From positions 1,570,001 to 1,634,000 of the forward strand of contig NZ_CP077770.1 in assembly GCF_019134595.1 (NCBI RefSeq): a stretch of 64,000 nucleotides of DNA. The letters run 5' to 3'. This document shows positions 45,933 to 53,591 of the stretch, in pieces. Source of the stretch: Pseudoalteromonas shioyasakiensis. GTDB lineage: Bacteria > Pseudomonadota > Gammaproteobacteria > Enterobacterales > Alteromonadaceae. Position numbers and translations under genes: made by a program. Each line of letters begins with the position of its first letter. The first letter of the stretch is position 1. The notes beneath the pieces were generated by a model. The model ran no database searches. It was not told the origin of the DNA and saw only the letters and a program-made list of their open reading frames with translations.

Positions 45933-46080
45933 GGTTTAACGCTTACACGAAGGCTCGTATTTAGTTTTGTTTATTTTTACAGCAGATGCACATTTATAGG
46001 CACGAACAAACGCAAATAGTTTACGCAGTTGACTGTAATTATGGTTTAATGAGGAAAAATAATAACAGATTTGTAGATGT

Positions 46081-47406
46081 ATGGCACAAGTTCGTGACGG
46101 CTTTCAAAGTCGATTAGGTTTCGTTTTAGCAGCTTCTGGTGCAGCGGTAGGTTTAGGTAATATTTGGGGCTTTCCAACACAAGCGGCAAACCATGGCGGC
46201 GGTGCATTTTTACTCGTTTACTTCATTGTTATCTTCTTATTAGCGCTTCCGGCTCTTTATACTGAGCTGTATTTAGGCCACCAAGCGCAAGCGAATCCAG
46301 TAAAAGCATTATCTAATGCATGGCAAGACACAGCACCTAAAGTGGGAGCCGCAGCAGGCTATATTGGCCTATTTGGTGCGGTTGTGATGTTAAGCTTTTA
46401 TTCGATAGTTGCAGGGTGGATGCTGGCTTATGCGCTTGAGCCAGTCGCAAGCTTCTTTGGTTTTACTGAGTTAAGTAATTTTTTCCACAGTGACTCCATG
46501 GCGCGCAATTTTGTGTTTACACCGCTGATGCTTATTCTTACTGCGAGTATTATTTTAAAAGGCGTTAAATCAGGTATCGAAACTTGGTCACGTCGCTTAA
46601 TGCCATTATTGCTAGTGTTATTAGTGGCGTTAATTGCTTATATCGCTACCTTAGACGGTGCGATGGATGGTTTCGCAGCCTACTTAGTGCCAGATTTTAG
46701 TCAAATTCTTGATGCAAACTTAATTATTGCGGCAATGGGACAAGCGTTCTTTTCATTGTCGTTAGGTGTTGGTTGTATGATGGTTTACGGCTCTTATTTA
46801 AAACCAGATGCCAACCTGCCTAAACTAACCGGTACTGTGGCACTGCTTGATACCGGTGTAGCCTTTTTAGCGGGTTTATTGATTATTCCGGCTATTTTTG
46901 TTGCCCAACATAACGGTGTAGAGGTATTTAGCGGCGGTAAATTGGTTGGTGAAGGGCAGTTAATTTTTGCGATTTTACCTGAACTGTTTAGCACGATGGG
47001 CCAAGTGGGTTTACTCGTTGGCTTATTATTCTTTGTTTTAATGTCGATTGCCTCAGTGACATCAACCATCTCATCGACCGAAATTCCAGTGGCATTTTTA
47101 GTTGAGAATCACAGTGTAGAGCGTAAAAAAGCGACCATATTTGTAACGCTGATCGTGTTTATTGCCTCATCACTTATTATCTTAAACTTTGACTGGTTAT
47201 TTGGTTTAGTTATTATGGTGCTTACACAGTACCAATTACCTTTGATGGGACTGTTCTATTTCATTACTGTTGGCTGGTTATGGCAGCGCGGTAATAAATT
47301 GCATCAAGTATCGAGCGGCCCTCATTATTGGTTTGCCCAGTACATTCGCTTTGTGTGCCCGTTATTAATGACGGCGGTATTTGTCAATGTGGCGTTGTTG
47401 AAATAG
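46081..47406 (+). CDS. Sodium-dependent transporter, NSS (SNF) family
   Basis: 441 residues, about 11 membrane helices. The helix-1 signature is FQSRLGFVLAASGAAVGLGNIWGFPTQAANHGGGAFLLVYF, with the sodium-site Gly/Asn/Trp residues of the family. ILKGVKSGIETWSRRLMPLL and MGQAFFSLSLGVGCMMVYGSYL (helix 6, unwound region) also match. Bacterial members, such as LeuT and TnaT, import amino acids with Na+. The substrate is not readable. It lies alone, divergent from the transferase gene. Confidence 0.93.
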   Translation: MAQVRDGFQSRLGFVLAASGAAVGLGNIWGFPTQAANHGGGAFLLVYFIVIFLLALPALYTELYLGHQAQANPVKALSNAWQDTAPKVGAAAGYIGLFGAVVMLSFYSIVAGWMLAYALEPVASFFGFTELSNFFHSDSMARNFVFTPLMLILTASIILKGVKSGIETWSRRLMPLLLVLLVALIAYIATLDGAMDGFAAYLVPDFSQILDANLIIAAMGQAFFSLSLGVGCMMVYGSYLKPDANLPKLTGTVALLDTGVAFLAGLLIIPAIFVAQHNGVEVFSGGKLVGEGQLIFAILPELFSTMGQVGLLVGLLFFVLMSIASVTSTISSTEIPVAFLVENHSVERKKATIFVTLIVFIASSLIILNFDWLFGLVIMVLTQYQLPLMGLFYFITVGWLWQRGNKLHQVSSGPHYWFAQYIRFVCPLLMTAVFVNVALLK

Positions 47407-47412
47407 AAACTC

Positions 47413-47440
47413 GAGTTGCGAGTTGCGAGTTGCGAGTTGC
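47413..47440 (+). repeat. Four tandem copies of GAGTTGC
   Basis: Exact heptanucleotide repeat at 47413, 47420, 47427 and 47434, starting six bases after the transporter stop codon. A partial further unit (TAGTT) follows. It is non-coding. Confidence 0.9.
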
Positions 47441-47467
47441 TAGTTTTAAGTGAAAAGACAAAAAGTA

Positions 47468-47500
47468 AAAGGCGTGGGGTTTAAACCTCACGCCTTTTTT
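47468..47500. terminator. Bidirectional terminator, transporter / LDH genes
   Basis: AAAAGGCGTG/CACGCCTTTT with an inner GGTTTAAACC, then TTTT on the plus strand and an A run upstream that reads as T on the minus strand. Confidence 0.88.
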
Positions 47501-47519
47501 AATTTAACGTGCGCTTGCT

Positions 47520-48506
47520 TTAAATAACTTCGTTAGTTAGTGGTAAGCCTTGGCTTATTTCATTGGCACTTTGTAATGTGGTGCAGGCGATTTCGCTAAG
47601 TGCTTCTTGGGTGAAGAAGCCTTGGTGACCTGTTACTAAAACATTCGGAAAGCTAATAAGGCGTGAAAATATATCGTCTTGCATGATTTCTTCACGATGA
47701 TCTTTAAAGAATAACTCTGACTCTTGCTCGTACACATCAAGGCCTAGGTGTCCGAGCTTTTTAGACTTAAGCGCTTGAATACATGCTTGAGTATCAAGAA
47801 GTGCACCACGAGAGGTATTAATCAGCATGACACCATCTTTCATTTTCTCAAATGCGCTAGCATCAATTAAATGATGGGTGTGCTCGTTGAGCGGACAATG
47901 CAATGAAATGACATCACTTTGGGTAAGCAATGTGTCTAAATCGCATAGGGTGTAAGGGCCTTCACCAGCCATAGGGTCGCACACGAGTACCTTAGCTCCA
48001 AAGCCATTTAAGATATTAACCAGCGCTAAACCGATTTTGCCGCAGCCTATAATCCCAATAGTTTTTTTAAACAGATTAAAACCAAGTAAACCGTTTAAAT
48101 CAAAGTTACCTTCACGTACGCGGTTAAAGGCTTTATGGGTTTTTCGGTTGAGCGTTAGCATGAGTGCAATACAATGCTCTGCTACTGCTTCTGGGCTATA
48201 TGCAGGGACGCGGCAAACCTTGATGTTATGCTCTTTGGCAGCATCAAGGTCTACATTATTGAAGCCTGCACAGCGTAATAAAATTGCTTTAATGCCAACA
48301 GCCGCCATATCGGCAATGACGTGTTTGTCGACCGTATCGTTTACAAACACGCACACTGCATCGAAACCTTGGCAGAGGGGCGTGGTATTGCTGTTTAAGG
48401 ATTGCTCAAAATAACTGAGCGAAACAGACTCAGCGTATTCAGTTAGATTCCTTTCAAAAAACGGTTGCTCATACTTTTGCGCACTGAATAAGGCCAGTTT
48501 CATCAT
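47520..48506 (-). CDS. ldhA: D-lactate dehydrogenase-like 2-hydroxyacid dehydrogenase
   Basis: 328 residues. NAD-dependent reductase of the D-isomer 2-hydroxyacid family; length and sequence are close to fermentative LdhA. The NAD site is TIGIIGCGKIGLALVNIL (about 143-160). Active-site features are the Arg in LINTSRGALLDT, the Glu in YEQESELFF and the His in VTGHQGFFTQEAL. The start lies inside the glutathione peroxidase gene, overlapping it by 38 bases, so the two are co-transcribed. MMK gives two possible starts one codon apart. Confidence 0.9.
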   Translation of the reverse strand: MMKLALFSAQKYEQPFFERNLTEYAESVSLSYFEQSLNSNTTPLCQGFDAVCVFVNDTVDKHVIADMAAVGIKAILLRCAGFNNVDLDAAKEHNIKVCRVPAYSPEAVAEHCIALMLTLNRKTHKAFNRVREGNFDLNGLLGFNLFKKTIGIIGCGKIGLALVNILNGFGAKVLVCDPMAGEGPYTLCDLDTLLTQSDVISLHCPLNEHTHHLIDASAFEKMKDGVMLINTSRGALLDTQACIQALKSKKLGHLGLDVYEQESELFFKDHREEIMQDDIFSRLISFPNVLVTGHQGFFTQEALSEIACTTLQSANEISQGLPLTNEVI

Positions 48507-48984
48507 TTAAATTACTCTCTATCACCATTTTGAGGGTTTCGGGTTTGGTGCGCGGGGCATATCGCGCAACGAGTTGACCCTCTGAGTTTATAAGAAATTT
48601 GGTGAAATTCCATTTAATTGCGCGGTTTTGTGCAATTCCACGGGTATGACACTTTAAATAATTAAATAACGGGTGGGCGTCTGGGCCGTTGACTAACACC
48701 TTGTTAAAAATAGGAAAGCTGACATCAAAGTGTTGCTGATAAAAGGCATTAAGCTCATTGCCATCAAGTGGCTCATTGTGGCCAAATTGATTGCAGGCAA
48801 AACCGAGTATGGTAAAACCTTGCTGTTTATATTCTTGATACAGCTTTTCAAGGCTTGCCATTTGCACTGAAAAATTACATTTGCTGGCAATATTGACGAT
48901 AAGCGCTGTTTTTCCTTGTAACGATTCAAGGCTAAAGTTTTCACCAGAAGCTAGTTGGGCATTGAAACGATATATACTATCCAT
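48469..48984 (-). CDS. Glutathione peroxidase family protein
   Basis: 171 residues, thioredoxin fold. The peroxidatic cysteine lies in VNIASKCNFSVQM (about residue 36), the Gln in GFACNQFGHNEP and the Trp in AIKWNFTKFLI, giving the Cys-Gln-Trp triad of BtuE/GPx enzymes. The usual SKCGxT reads SKCNFS here, an unusual Gly-to-Asn change next to the catalytic cysteine. These enzymes reduce peroxides, usually with thioredoxin in bacteria. It is upstream of the lactate dehydrogenase gene and overlaps it. Confidence 0.92.
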   Translation of the reverse strand: MDSIYRFNAQLASGENFSLESLQGKTALIVNIASKCNFSVQMASLEKLYQEYKQQGFTILGFACNQFGHNEPLDGNELNAFYQQHFDVSFPIFNKVLVNGPDAHPLFNYLKCHTRGIAQNRAIKWNFTKFLINSEGQLVARYAPRTKPETLKMVIESNLNDETGLIQCAKV

Positions 48985-49098
48985 GTTTTACCTGTGTGTT
49001 TTTAAACGGTTTAAATGAACTTTTTTTCATTCGCTTTTTAGTTATTCGGTTGAGATAATGAAATTGTTACTAATTTATCACTCAAATAGGTCAGTTTT

Positions 49099-49980
49099 AT
49101 GTCAATGAAAGTCGCCTTCATCGGATTAGGTGTAATGGGTTACCCAATGGCGGGTCACCTTGCCAACGCAGGTCACACCGTGACAGTTTACAACCGCACA
49201 ACGGCTAAAGCGCAAAAGTGGGTATCAGAGTATCAAGGTGAATACGCTGAAACACCAAGTGAAGCAGCAAAAGGGGCTGATATCGTTTTCATGTGCGTAG
49301 GCAATGATGATGATTTACGTTCAGTTGTTTATGGTGAAAATGGTGTGCTGGCAAGCATGCATGAGGGCAGCTATTTAGTTGACCACACTACAACGTCGGC
49401 TGAAGTGGCACGTGAAGTGGGTGCTCAAGCGAAACTACAAGGTATCGCATTTTTAGATGCGCCGGTTTCTGGCGGTCAAGCAGGGGCAGAAAATGGTGTA
49501 TTAACCGTGATGGCTGGTGGCGACGAAGCTGATTTTAATGTTGTTCAACCTGTTATGGCTGCTTTTAGCCGTTTTAGCCAATTATTAGGTGAAGTAGGTT
49601 CTGGTCAACTTTGTAAAATGGTAAATCAAATTTGTATTGCTGGTGTGGTACAAGGCTTGGCTGAGGGTTTACACTTTGCAAAACAAGCTGGCCTTGATGG
49701 TGAAAAAGTAATTGAAACCATCTCTAAAGGCGCAGCAGGCTCATGGCAGATGGAAAACCGCTACAAAACAATGTGGGCTGGCGAATACGAGTTTGGTTTC
49801 GCTGTTGATTGGATGCGTAAAGATTTAGGCATCGCTTTGGATGAGGCAAAGGCAAACGGCGCAACTTTGCCGATGACGGCAACAGTTGATCAATATTACG
49901 CCGATGTGCAAGCGTTAGGTGGCGGTCGCTACGACACATCTAGTTTATTAGCACGTATCGAAGCGTTACATAAAAAGTAA
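49099..49980 (+). CDS. Beta-hydroxyacid dehydrogenase (3-hydroxyisobutyrate dehydrogenase-like)
   Basis: 293 residues. The N-terminal Rossmann signature is VAFIGLGVMGYPMAGHLANAGHTVTVYNRT (about residues 5-34). The substrate motif is DAPVSGGQAGAENGVLTVMAGG (about 119-140), and the catalytic lysine is in GSGQLCKMVNQI (about 170-180). Family members include 3-hydroxyisobutyrate dehydrogenase, tartronate semialdehyde reductase and GLYR-type succinic semialdehyde reductases. No valine-degradation genes are adjacent, so the exact substrate stays open. Confidence 0.9.
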   Translation: MSMKVAFIGLGVMGYPMAGHLANAGHTVTVYNRTTAKAQKWVSEYQGEYAETPSEAAKGADIVFMCVGNDDDLRSVVYGENGVLASMHEGSYLVDHTTTSAEVAREVGAQAKLQGIAFLDAPVSGGQAGAENGVLTVMAGGDEADFNVVQPVMAAFSRFSQLLGEVGSGQLCKMVNQICIAGVVQGLAEGLHFAKQAGLDGEKVIETISKGAAGSWQMENRYKTMWAGEYEFGFAVDWMRKDLGIALDEAKANGATLPMTATVDQYYADVQALGGGRYDTSSLLARIEALHKK

Positions 49981-49987
49981 TATCCAT

Positions 49988-50018
49988 AAAAAACGCGACA
50001 ATGATTGTCGCGTTTTTT
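49988..50018. terminator. Strong bidirectional terminator
   Basis: Fifteen-base perfect inverted repeat AAAAAACGCGACAAT/ATTGTCGCGTTTTTT around a single G, between convergent genes. Confidence 0.92.
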
Positions 50019-50019
50019 A

Positions 50020-51465
50020 TTACATGCTTTGTGCGTAATTGTACAAGGCTTTTAATATATGCAGATTTTTCTCGTTATCATCATTTTCATGAGCCAGATT
50101 TTCAAGGGTGATCATGAAATCTTGGCCACTGATCGACGGGCCATCTTCACCGTGCATTAGCTTGTTTTGGCAATACTGGCGCCATTTTGCTAATTCATCT
50201 TGGCTAAGGGTGTCTGGCCAGTTTCGAGCGCGGTATCTAAATAACAAGGTAGCAAACTTATTATCATCAAAATCAAGCTGCATTGAGGCTAATTGCTCAG
50301 GGCTTGCATCTCGAATTATGGCAAATTTAGCTTTATCGGCATGGCTGGTAAAGCCATCATAAAGTTGATAATCAGGGTTAGTGGTTTCGCCATAATCACG
50401 CTGTTCGTTAAACACTTCGGTGACTTTGTCGCGAAGTTCTGAGTTGGCTTTTAAAATAGCGAGATTTTGTAAGCATTTTTCGCGGTCAATACCTAAACGC
50501 GATGCGTTCTCTGGCAACAAGGTTTTTGCTGGTGCAAGAATAGGGCACTTATTTAAATGCACGAGTTTTAAGCCTACCGGTGCTTCGTCTTCGCCAAGGT
50601 CGCTGTGTTTTGTGTAAAGGCGAGTGCGTAGATCTTCAACTGATAAATCTAATAAAACTTGCGGATCTTCAGTTAAATTAAAGCAAATAATGGCGTTTTT
50701 ATTGACTGGGTGAAAGCTCATTGGTGCAATCCAGCTGGTGCAGCCTTGGCTTGCCGGAATTCGTGACGAGGTGTGTACCAGTGGTGTCATGTTAAATACA
50801 TCAACTAAATCGGCCAGTGCTTTTTTAGAGCGTAAGCTAAAGAAAAACTGATACAACTTTGGTTGTTTTTCTTTTATTAATTTTGCCAGCGCTATGGTTG
50901 CTGTTACATCACTTAAAGCATCGTGAGCGGCAGCGTGTTCAATGCCATTGGCAACGGTTAAGTGCTCGAGCTTAAAGCTTGGTGTACCGTCTTCTTTAAG
51001 CGGCCACTCAATGCCTTCTGGGCGTAGTGCATAACAGGCACGCACTAAATCAATAATATCCCAGCGGCTATTATTGTTTTTGTATTCACGCTCGTATGGG
51101 TCATAAAAGTTACGATATAAGCTGTAACGTGTGACTTCATCATCAAAACGAATACTGTTATAGCCCGCAACACAGGTATTAGGTTGGCTAAATTCAGCAT
51201 GGATCTTTGCCATAAACTCAGCTTCAACTAAGCCTTTTTGCATCGCAACTTGCGGGGTAATACCCGTTATTAAACACGCTTCAGGGTGGGGCAAGTAATC
51301 GGCAGCTGGCTTGCAATACTCAATTAACGGCTCACCAATAATATTCAAATCGAGATCGGTACGAATACCTGCAAATTGACTCGGGCGGTCCTTTTGCGGG
51401 CTTGCGCCAAATGTTTCGTAGTCGTGCCAATAAATTGTTGGTTGCTGTTGTTCTGGATATGCCAT
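50020..51465 (-). CDS. sbcB: Exodeoxyribonuclease I
   Basis: 3'-5' exonuclease on single-stranded DNA, acting in mismatch repair and recombination. 481 residues, the family's usual length (E. coli 475). The DEDDh nuclease domain has exo I in IYWHDYETFGASPQKDRPSQFAGIRTD (about 9-36), exo II near CVAGYNSIRFDDEVTRYSLYRNFYDPY and exo III in HAAAHDALSDVTATIALAKLI. The C-terminal ExoI-specific domain contains DPQVLLDLSVEDLRTRLYTK. It is monocistronic and convergent with the dehydrogenase gene. Confidence 0.96.
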   Translation of the reverse strand: MAYPEQQQPTIYWHDYETFGASPQKDRPSQFAGIRTDLDLNIIGEPLIEYCKPAADYLPHPEACLITGITPQVAMQKGLVEAEFMAKIHAEFSQPNTCVAGYNSIRFDDEVTRYSLYRNFYDPYEREYKNNNSRWDIIDLVRACYALRPEGIEWPLKEDGTPSFKLEHLTVANGIEHAAAHDALSDVTATIALAKLIKEKQPKLYQFFFSLRSKKALADLVDVFNMTPLVHTSSRIPASQGCTSWIAPMSFHPVNKNAIICFNLTEDPQVLLDLSVEDLRTRLYTKHSDLGEDEAPVGLKLVHLNKCPILAPAKTLLPENASRLGIDREKCLQNLAILKANSELRDKVTEVFNEQRDYGETTNPDYQLYDGFTSHADKAKFAIIRDASPEQLASMQLDFDDNKFATLLFRYRARNWPDTLSQDELAKWRQYCQNKLMHGEDGPSISGQDFMITLENLAHENDDNEKNLHILKALYNYAQSM

Positions 51466-51730
51466 GCATTAAACCTTGCTAAGCGTCGGGCCGCTTTGAC
51501 TTATTTTTTGAATTAACAGAATTATGGCATAGAGCCTAGCTAGTTTATAGAGCTAAACGGTTTGATACTGTTCAGCGTACGTTTTGCATACACGGTTAGT
51601 ATAAAAAATGGCCTAACGATTTAATTTTATGCTTATATAGGGTCTAGTCGTTAGTTTTTACCCAAATTTGTATTTTAGTGGCTCGGTATTTGCTAACGAA
51701 AACTATCTTTAACAATGAAGGAACAAAAAA
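51466..51730. promoter_or_regulatory. Regulatory region before the repeat-peptide gene, with CTAACGA motifs
   Basis: The 7-base CTAACGA occurs at 51613-51619 and 51692-51698, and as its complement TCGTTAG at 51648-51654. The three copies span 86 bases. A weak -10 (TATTTT, 51671-51676) lies between the second and third. The motifs look like binding sites for a dimeric or repeated regulator. No other gene is seen here. Confidence 0.4.
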
Positions 51731-51907
51731 ATGACTTTATCAGCTTTATTACTATCTACTTTAGCATTCGACGCAGCACCAGCTCCTAGCTTTGATACTA
51801 CAAAACTTCAAGGCTCTGGTGGAATCGTAATCATTAAAGAAAAGAAAAAGGAAGAGCTACAAGGTTCTGGTGGAATAGTGATTATTAAAGAAAAAAAACC
51901 TAACTAA
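51731..51907 (+). CDS. 58-residue peptide with two identical 14-residue repeats
   Basis: ATG 51731 follows AAGGA at the right distance, and a strong terminator lies 20 bases after the stop. The N-terminus (MTLSALLLSTLAFDAAPAPS) resembles a short signal sequence or a leader. Then LQGSGGIVIIKEKK occurs twice, at residues 26-39 and 43-56, 17 residues apart. At DNA level the two 42-base copies (51806-51847 and 51857-51898) differ at six positions, all synonymous third positions. This shows that the peptide repeat, not the DNA, is being kept. No family is recognised. It may be a secreted small protein, a binding or adhesive peptide, or a precursor processed into two like products; no processing enzymes are adjacent. 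Confidence 0.75.
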   Translation: MTLSALLLSTLAFDAAPAPSFDTTKLQGSGGIVIIKEKKKEELQGSGGIVIIKEKKPN

Positions 51908-51926
51908 ACAATAGACTATTCAAAAT

Positions 51927-51953
51927 AACCAGCTCAAACAGCTGGTTTTTTTT
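51927..51953 (+). terminator. Terminator of the repeat-peptide gene
   Basis: AACCAGCT/AGCTGGTT with a short CAAAC loop, then TTTTTT. Its strength supports 51731-51907 as a separate transcript. Confidence 0.9.
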
Positions 51954-51995
51954 GCTACATAGTAATATCCTTATGCTTGGTGTGAAGGGTAAACT

Positions 51996-52583
51996 ATGTT
52001 TGAATACTTAGCAGAATTATACAACAAGGCATTATTGGTCAGTGAAAACAGAGAAGTGTTTTCATATCAAGTACTCATATCATTGTCTTACCTCTTAGCC
52101 CTCATATTTTCAATGATACGAGCAGTAAAAGATAAAGAGTTATTTAGTGACTTTTTAACAATAGCTGTTGTCGTCACGAAATACATGCTTACAACATTAT
52201 TAATGGAATATGCATTGACTTATATTCAAGAAAATCATGCAGTTGATAATGTTCAGAATGTTTATCTTGGTTTAAGCGCTACTTCATTGTTTAGTATGTA
52301 TGTGCTTGCAAAGCTCCATGAAAAGTTTAGTTATAAGTTTGGCTTGCTATTCTTTTGCGTAATTAAGCTAACAGTAGTTCTTTCAATAGCTCACTTTATT
52401 CTTTGGTTTAAGTTTGTTGTGTTAGACATACAAGCTGAACACGCCTACATACACTACATGTATAGCTTTATTGTGCTCTATATAAGTATTGTGCTTGCTG
52501 TAGTGATGTTGTTCCCAGGCCTTTTGAAAACGAAATTAAAACTTTTGCTTAGTCCAAGCTGGCCGTTTGGAACAAAAAATTAA
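51996..52583 (+). CDS. Multi-pass membrane protein, unrecognised
   Basis: 195 residues with about five membrane helices, including VLISLSYLLALIFSMIRAV, FLTIAVVVTKYMLTTLLMEYAL, LSATSLFSMYVLAKL, FGLLFFCVIKLTVVLSIAHFI and YSFIVLYISIVLAVVMLFPGLL. The start at 51996 is followed by a soluble helix. No family is recognised. It lies 88 bases after the repeat-peptide gene on the same strand, but a strong terminator lies between them, so separate transcription is likely. Confidence 0.6.
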   Translation: MFEYLAELYNKALLVSENREVFSYQVLISLSYLLALIFSMIRAVKDKELFSDFLTIAVVVTKYMLTTLLMEYALTYIQENHAVDNVQNVYLGLSATSLFSMYVLAKLHEKFSYKFGLLFFCVIKLTVVLSIAHFILWFKFVVLDIQAEHAYIHYMYSFIVLYISIVLAVVMLFPGLLKTKLKLLLSPSWPFGTKN

Positions 52584-52695
52584 CATGAATTTATGATGCT
52601 TTTCAGTCTCATACCATCATTTATAATGCTTTTTCCTGATGTATTACGGACCAAGTTTGGGTGTATAGTAACATTTAGTTTACCGAGGGATCGTA

Positions 52696-53076
52696 ATGCT
52701 TGAACTAATTTACATAGCCATTGCCGTTTTAGCTGTCTTGCTGATTGCAAGTACATGGCTAATAGCGCGAAAAAATATCTTCGAAGATCAAATCAGGTCT
52801 AAATCTGTTGAGGTTGTTTGGTGCACGTTACAAGCCGAGCATGAACCAGATATCAGCAAAGCAATTAAACTATTCAATAAAGCTGAACAACTAAAGAGCG
52901 AAATAGCCACTTTAATGGGCAATTCACCGCACGCTGCACATTTTAAATTAGCAGAACCGAGCGGGCTTGATAGCGATAAAATAAAGGAGTTATCGCTTGG
53001 GGAGCTGCAGCGATACTACGATAAGCAAAACAACATATCTGACATTTACAATAAAATGTACAAAGGTAAGAATTAG
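52696..53076 (+). CDS. Small single-pass membrane protein, unrecognised
   Basis: 126 residues. The N-terminal membrane helix is LIYIAIAVLAVLLIASTWLIA, followed by a cytoplasmic helical part with KAIKLFNKAEQLKSEIATLMGNSPHAAHF. GAGGG lies before the ATG. No family is recognised. It is convergent with the CI-like gene, with 12 bases between their ends. Confidence 0.55.
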   Translation: MLELIYIAIAVLAVLLIASTWLIARKNIFEDQIRSKSVEVVWCTLQAEHEPDISKAIKLFNKAEQLKSEIATLMGNSPHAAHFKLAEPSGLDSDKIKELSLGELQRYYDKQNNISDIYNKMYKGKN

Positions 53077-53100
53077 TAAAAAGCCAGGTTATTTAACCTG
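53077..53100 (-). terminator. Terminator overlapping the stop of the CI-like gene
   Basis: CAGGTTA/TAACCTG with a two-base centre. On the minus strand GCTTTTTAC follows. The stop codon at 53089-53091 lies in the stem. Confidence 0.7.
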
Positions 53101-53508
53101 ACTTTGTATTTGTAGCTCATTTTCTATTTGTTTTAGCTGAATGTCAGCAAGTTGCTTAAGCGCTTCTTGTGTTTGGTTTTCACCCTTAATTATCCCTGCC
53201 ATTGATAGCTTTTTTATACTCTTGATAATACCGTTACTCACTGCTTCTAATACCGGCCCATCGAGTGTAGCTGTGGTTTGGTTATTACCATTAAGTAGTG
53301 AATCAAAGCTAACCTCAGAAGCTTTAGCCACTTTATCAATTAACTCATAAGGCACAGCTGCAAGCTCAATACTTTGCTCACAAAAGCCAAGTTGTAATGA
53401 TAAATGTTGCTCTAATTCTAAATTATTTCGCACCTGGCAAAGCGTACATAAGCGCATAAAAATATCACTTACATGCTGTTGCTCAGTGCTGAGCGTTTGA
53501 TTGAACAT
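53089..53508 (-). CDS. Small protein with a degenerate CI-repressor-like helix-turn-helix
   Basis: The frame runs to 53673 but the upstream part overlaps the permease gene. ATG 53508 has AGGA six bases before it and gives 139 residues starting MFNQTLSTEQQ. Residues about 12-70 (CQVRNNLELEQHLSLQLGFCEQSIEL, then VPYELIDKVAKASEVSFDSLLNG) match the pattern of phage CI-type helix-turn-helix domains (…VPYELLxxxAxxxGVSxDWLLxG). The tail (KQLADIQLKQIENELQIQSQV) is a short coiled coil. It may be a DNA-binding or regulatory protein; no phage genes are around it. Confidence 0.6.
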   Translation of the reverse strand: MFNQTLSTEQQHVSDIFMRLCTLCQVRNNLELEQHLSLQLGFCEQSIELAAVPYELIDKVAKASEVSFDSLLNGNNQTTATLDGPVLEAVSNGIIKSIKKLSMAGIIKGENQTQEALKQLADIQLKQIENELQIQSQVK

Positions 53509-53591
53509 AGCATGTCCTTGCACTGCTTTTTTATTTATATTAAACGACTTTTTTAAAAATCTCATGCATAAAGTGATAGTTATCGAATTTT

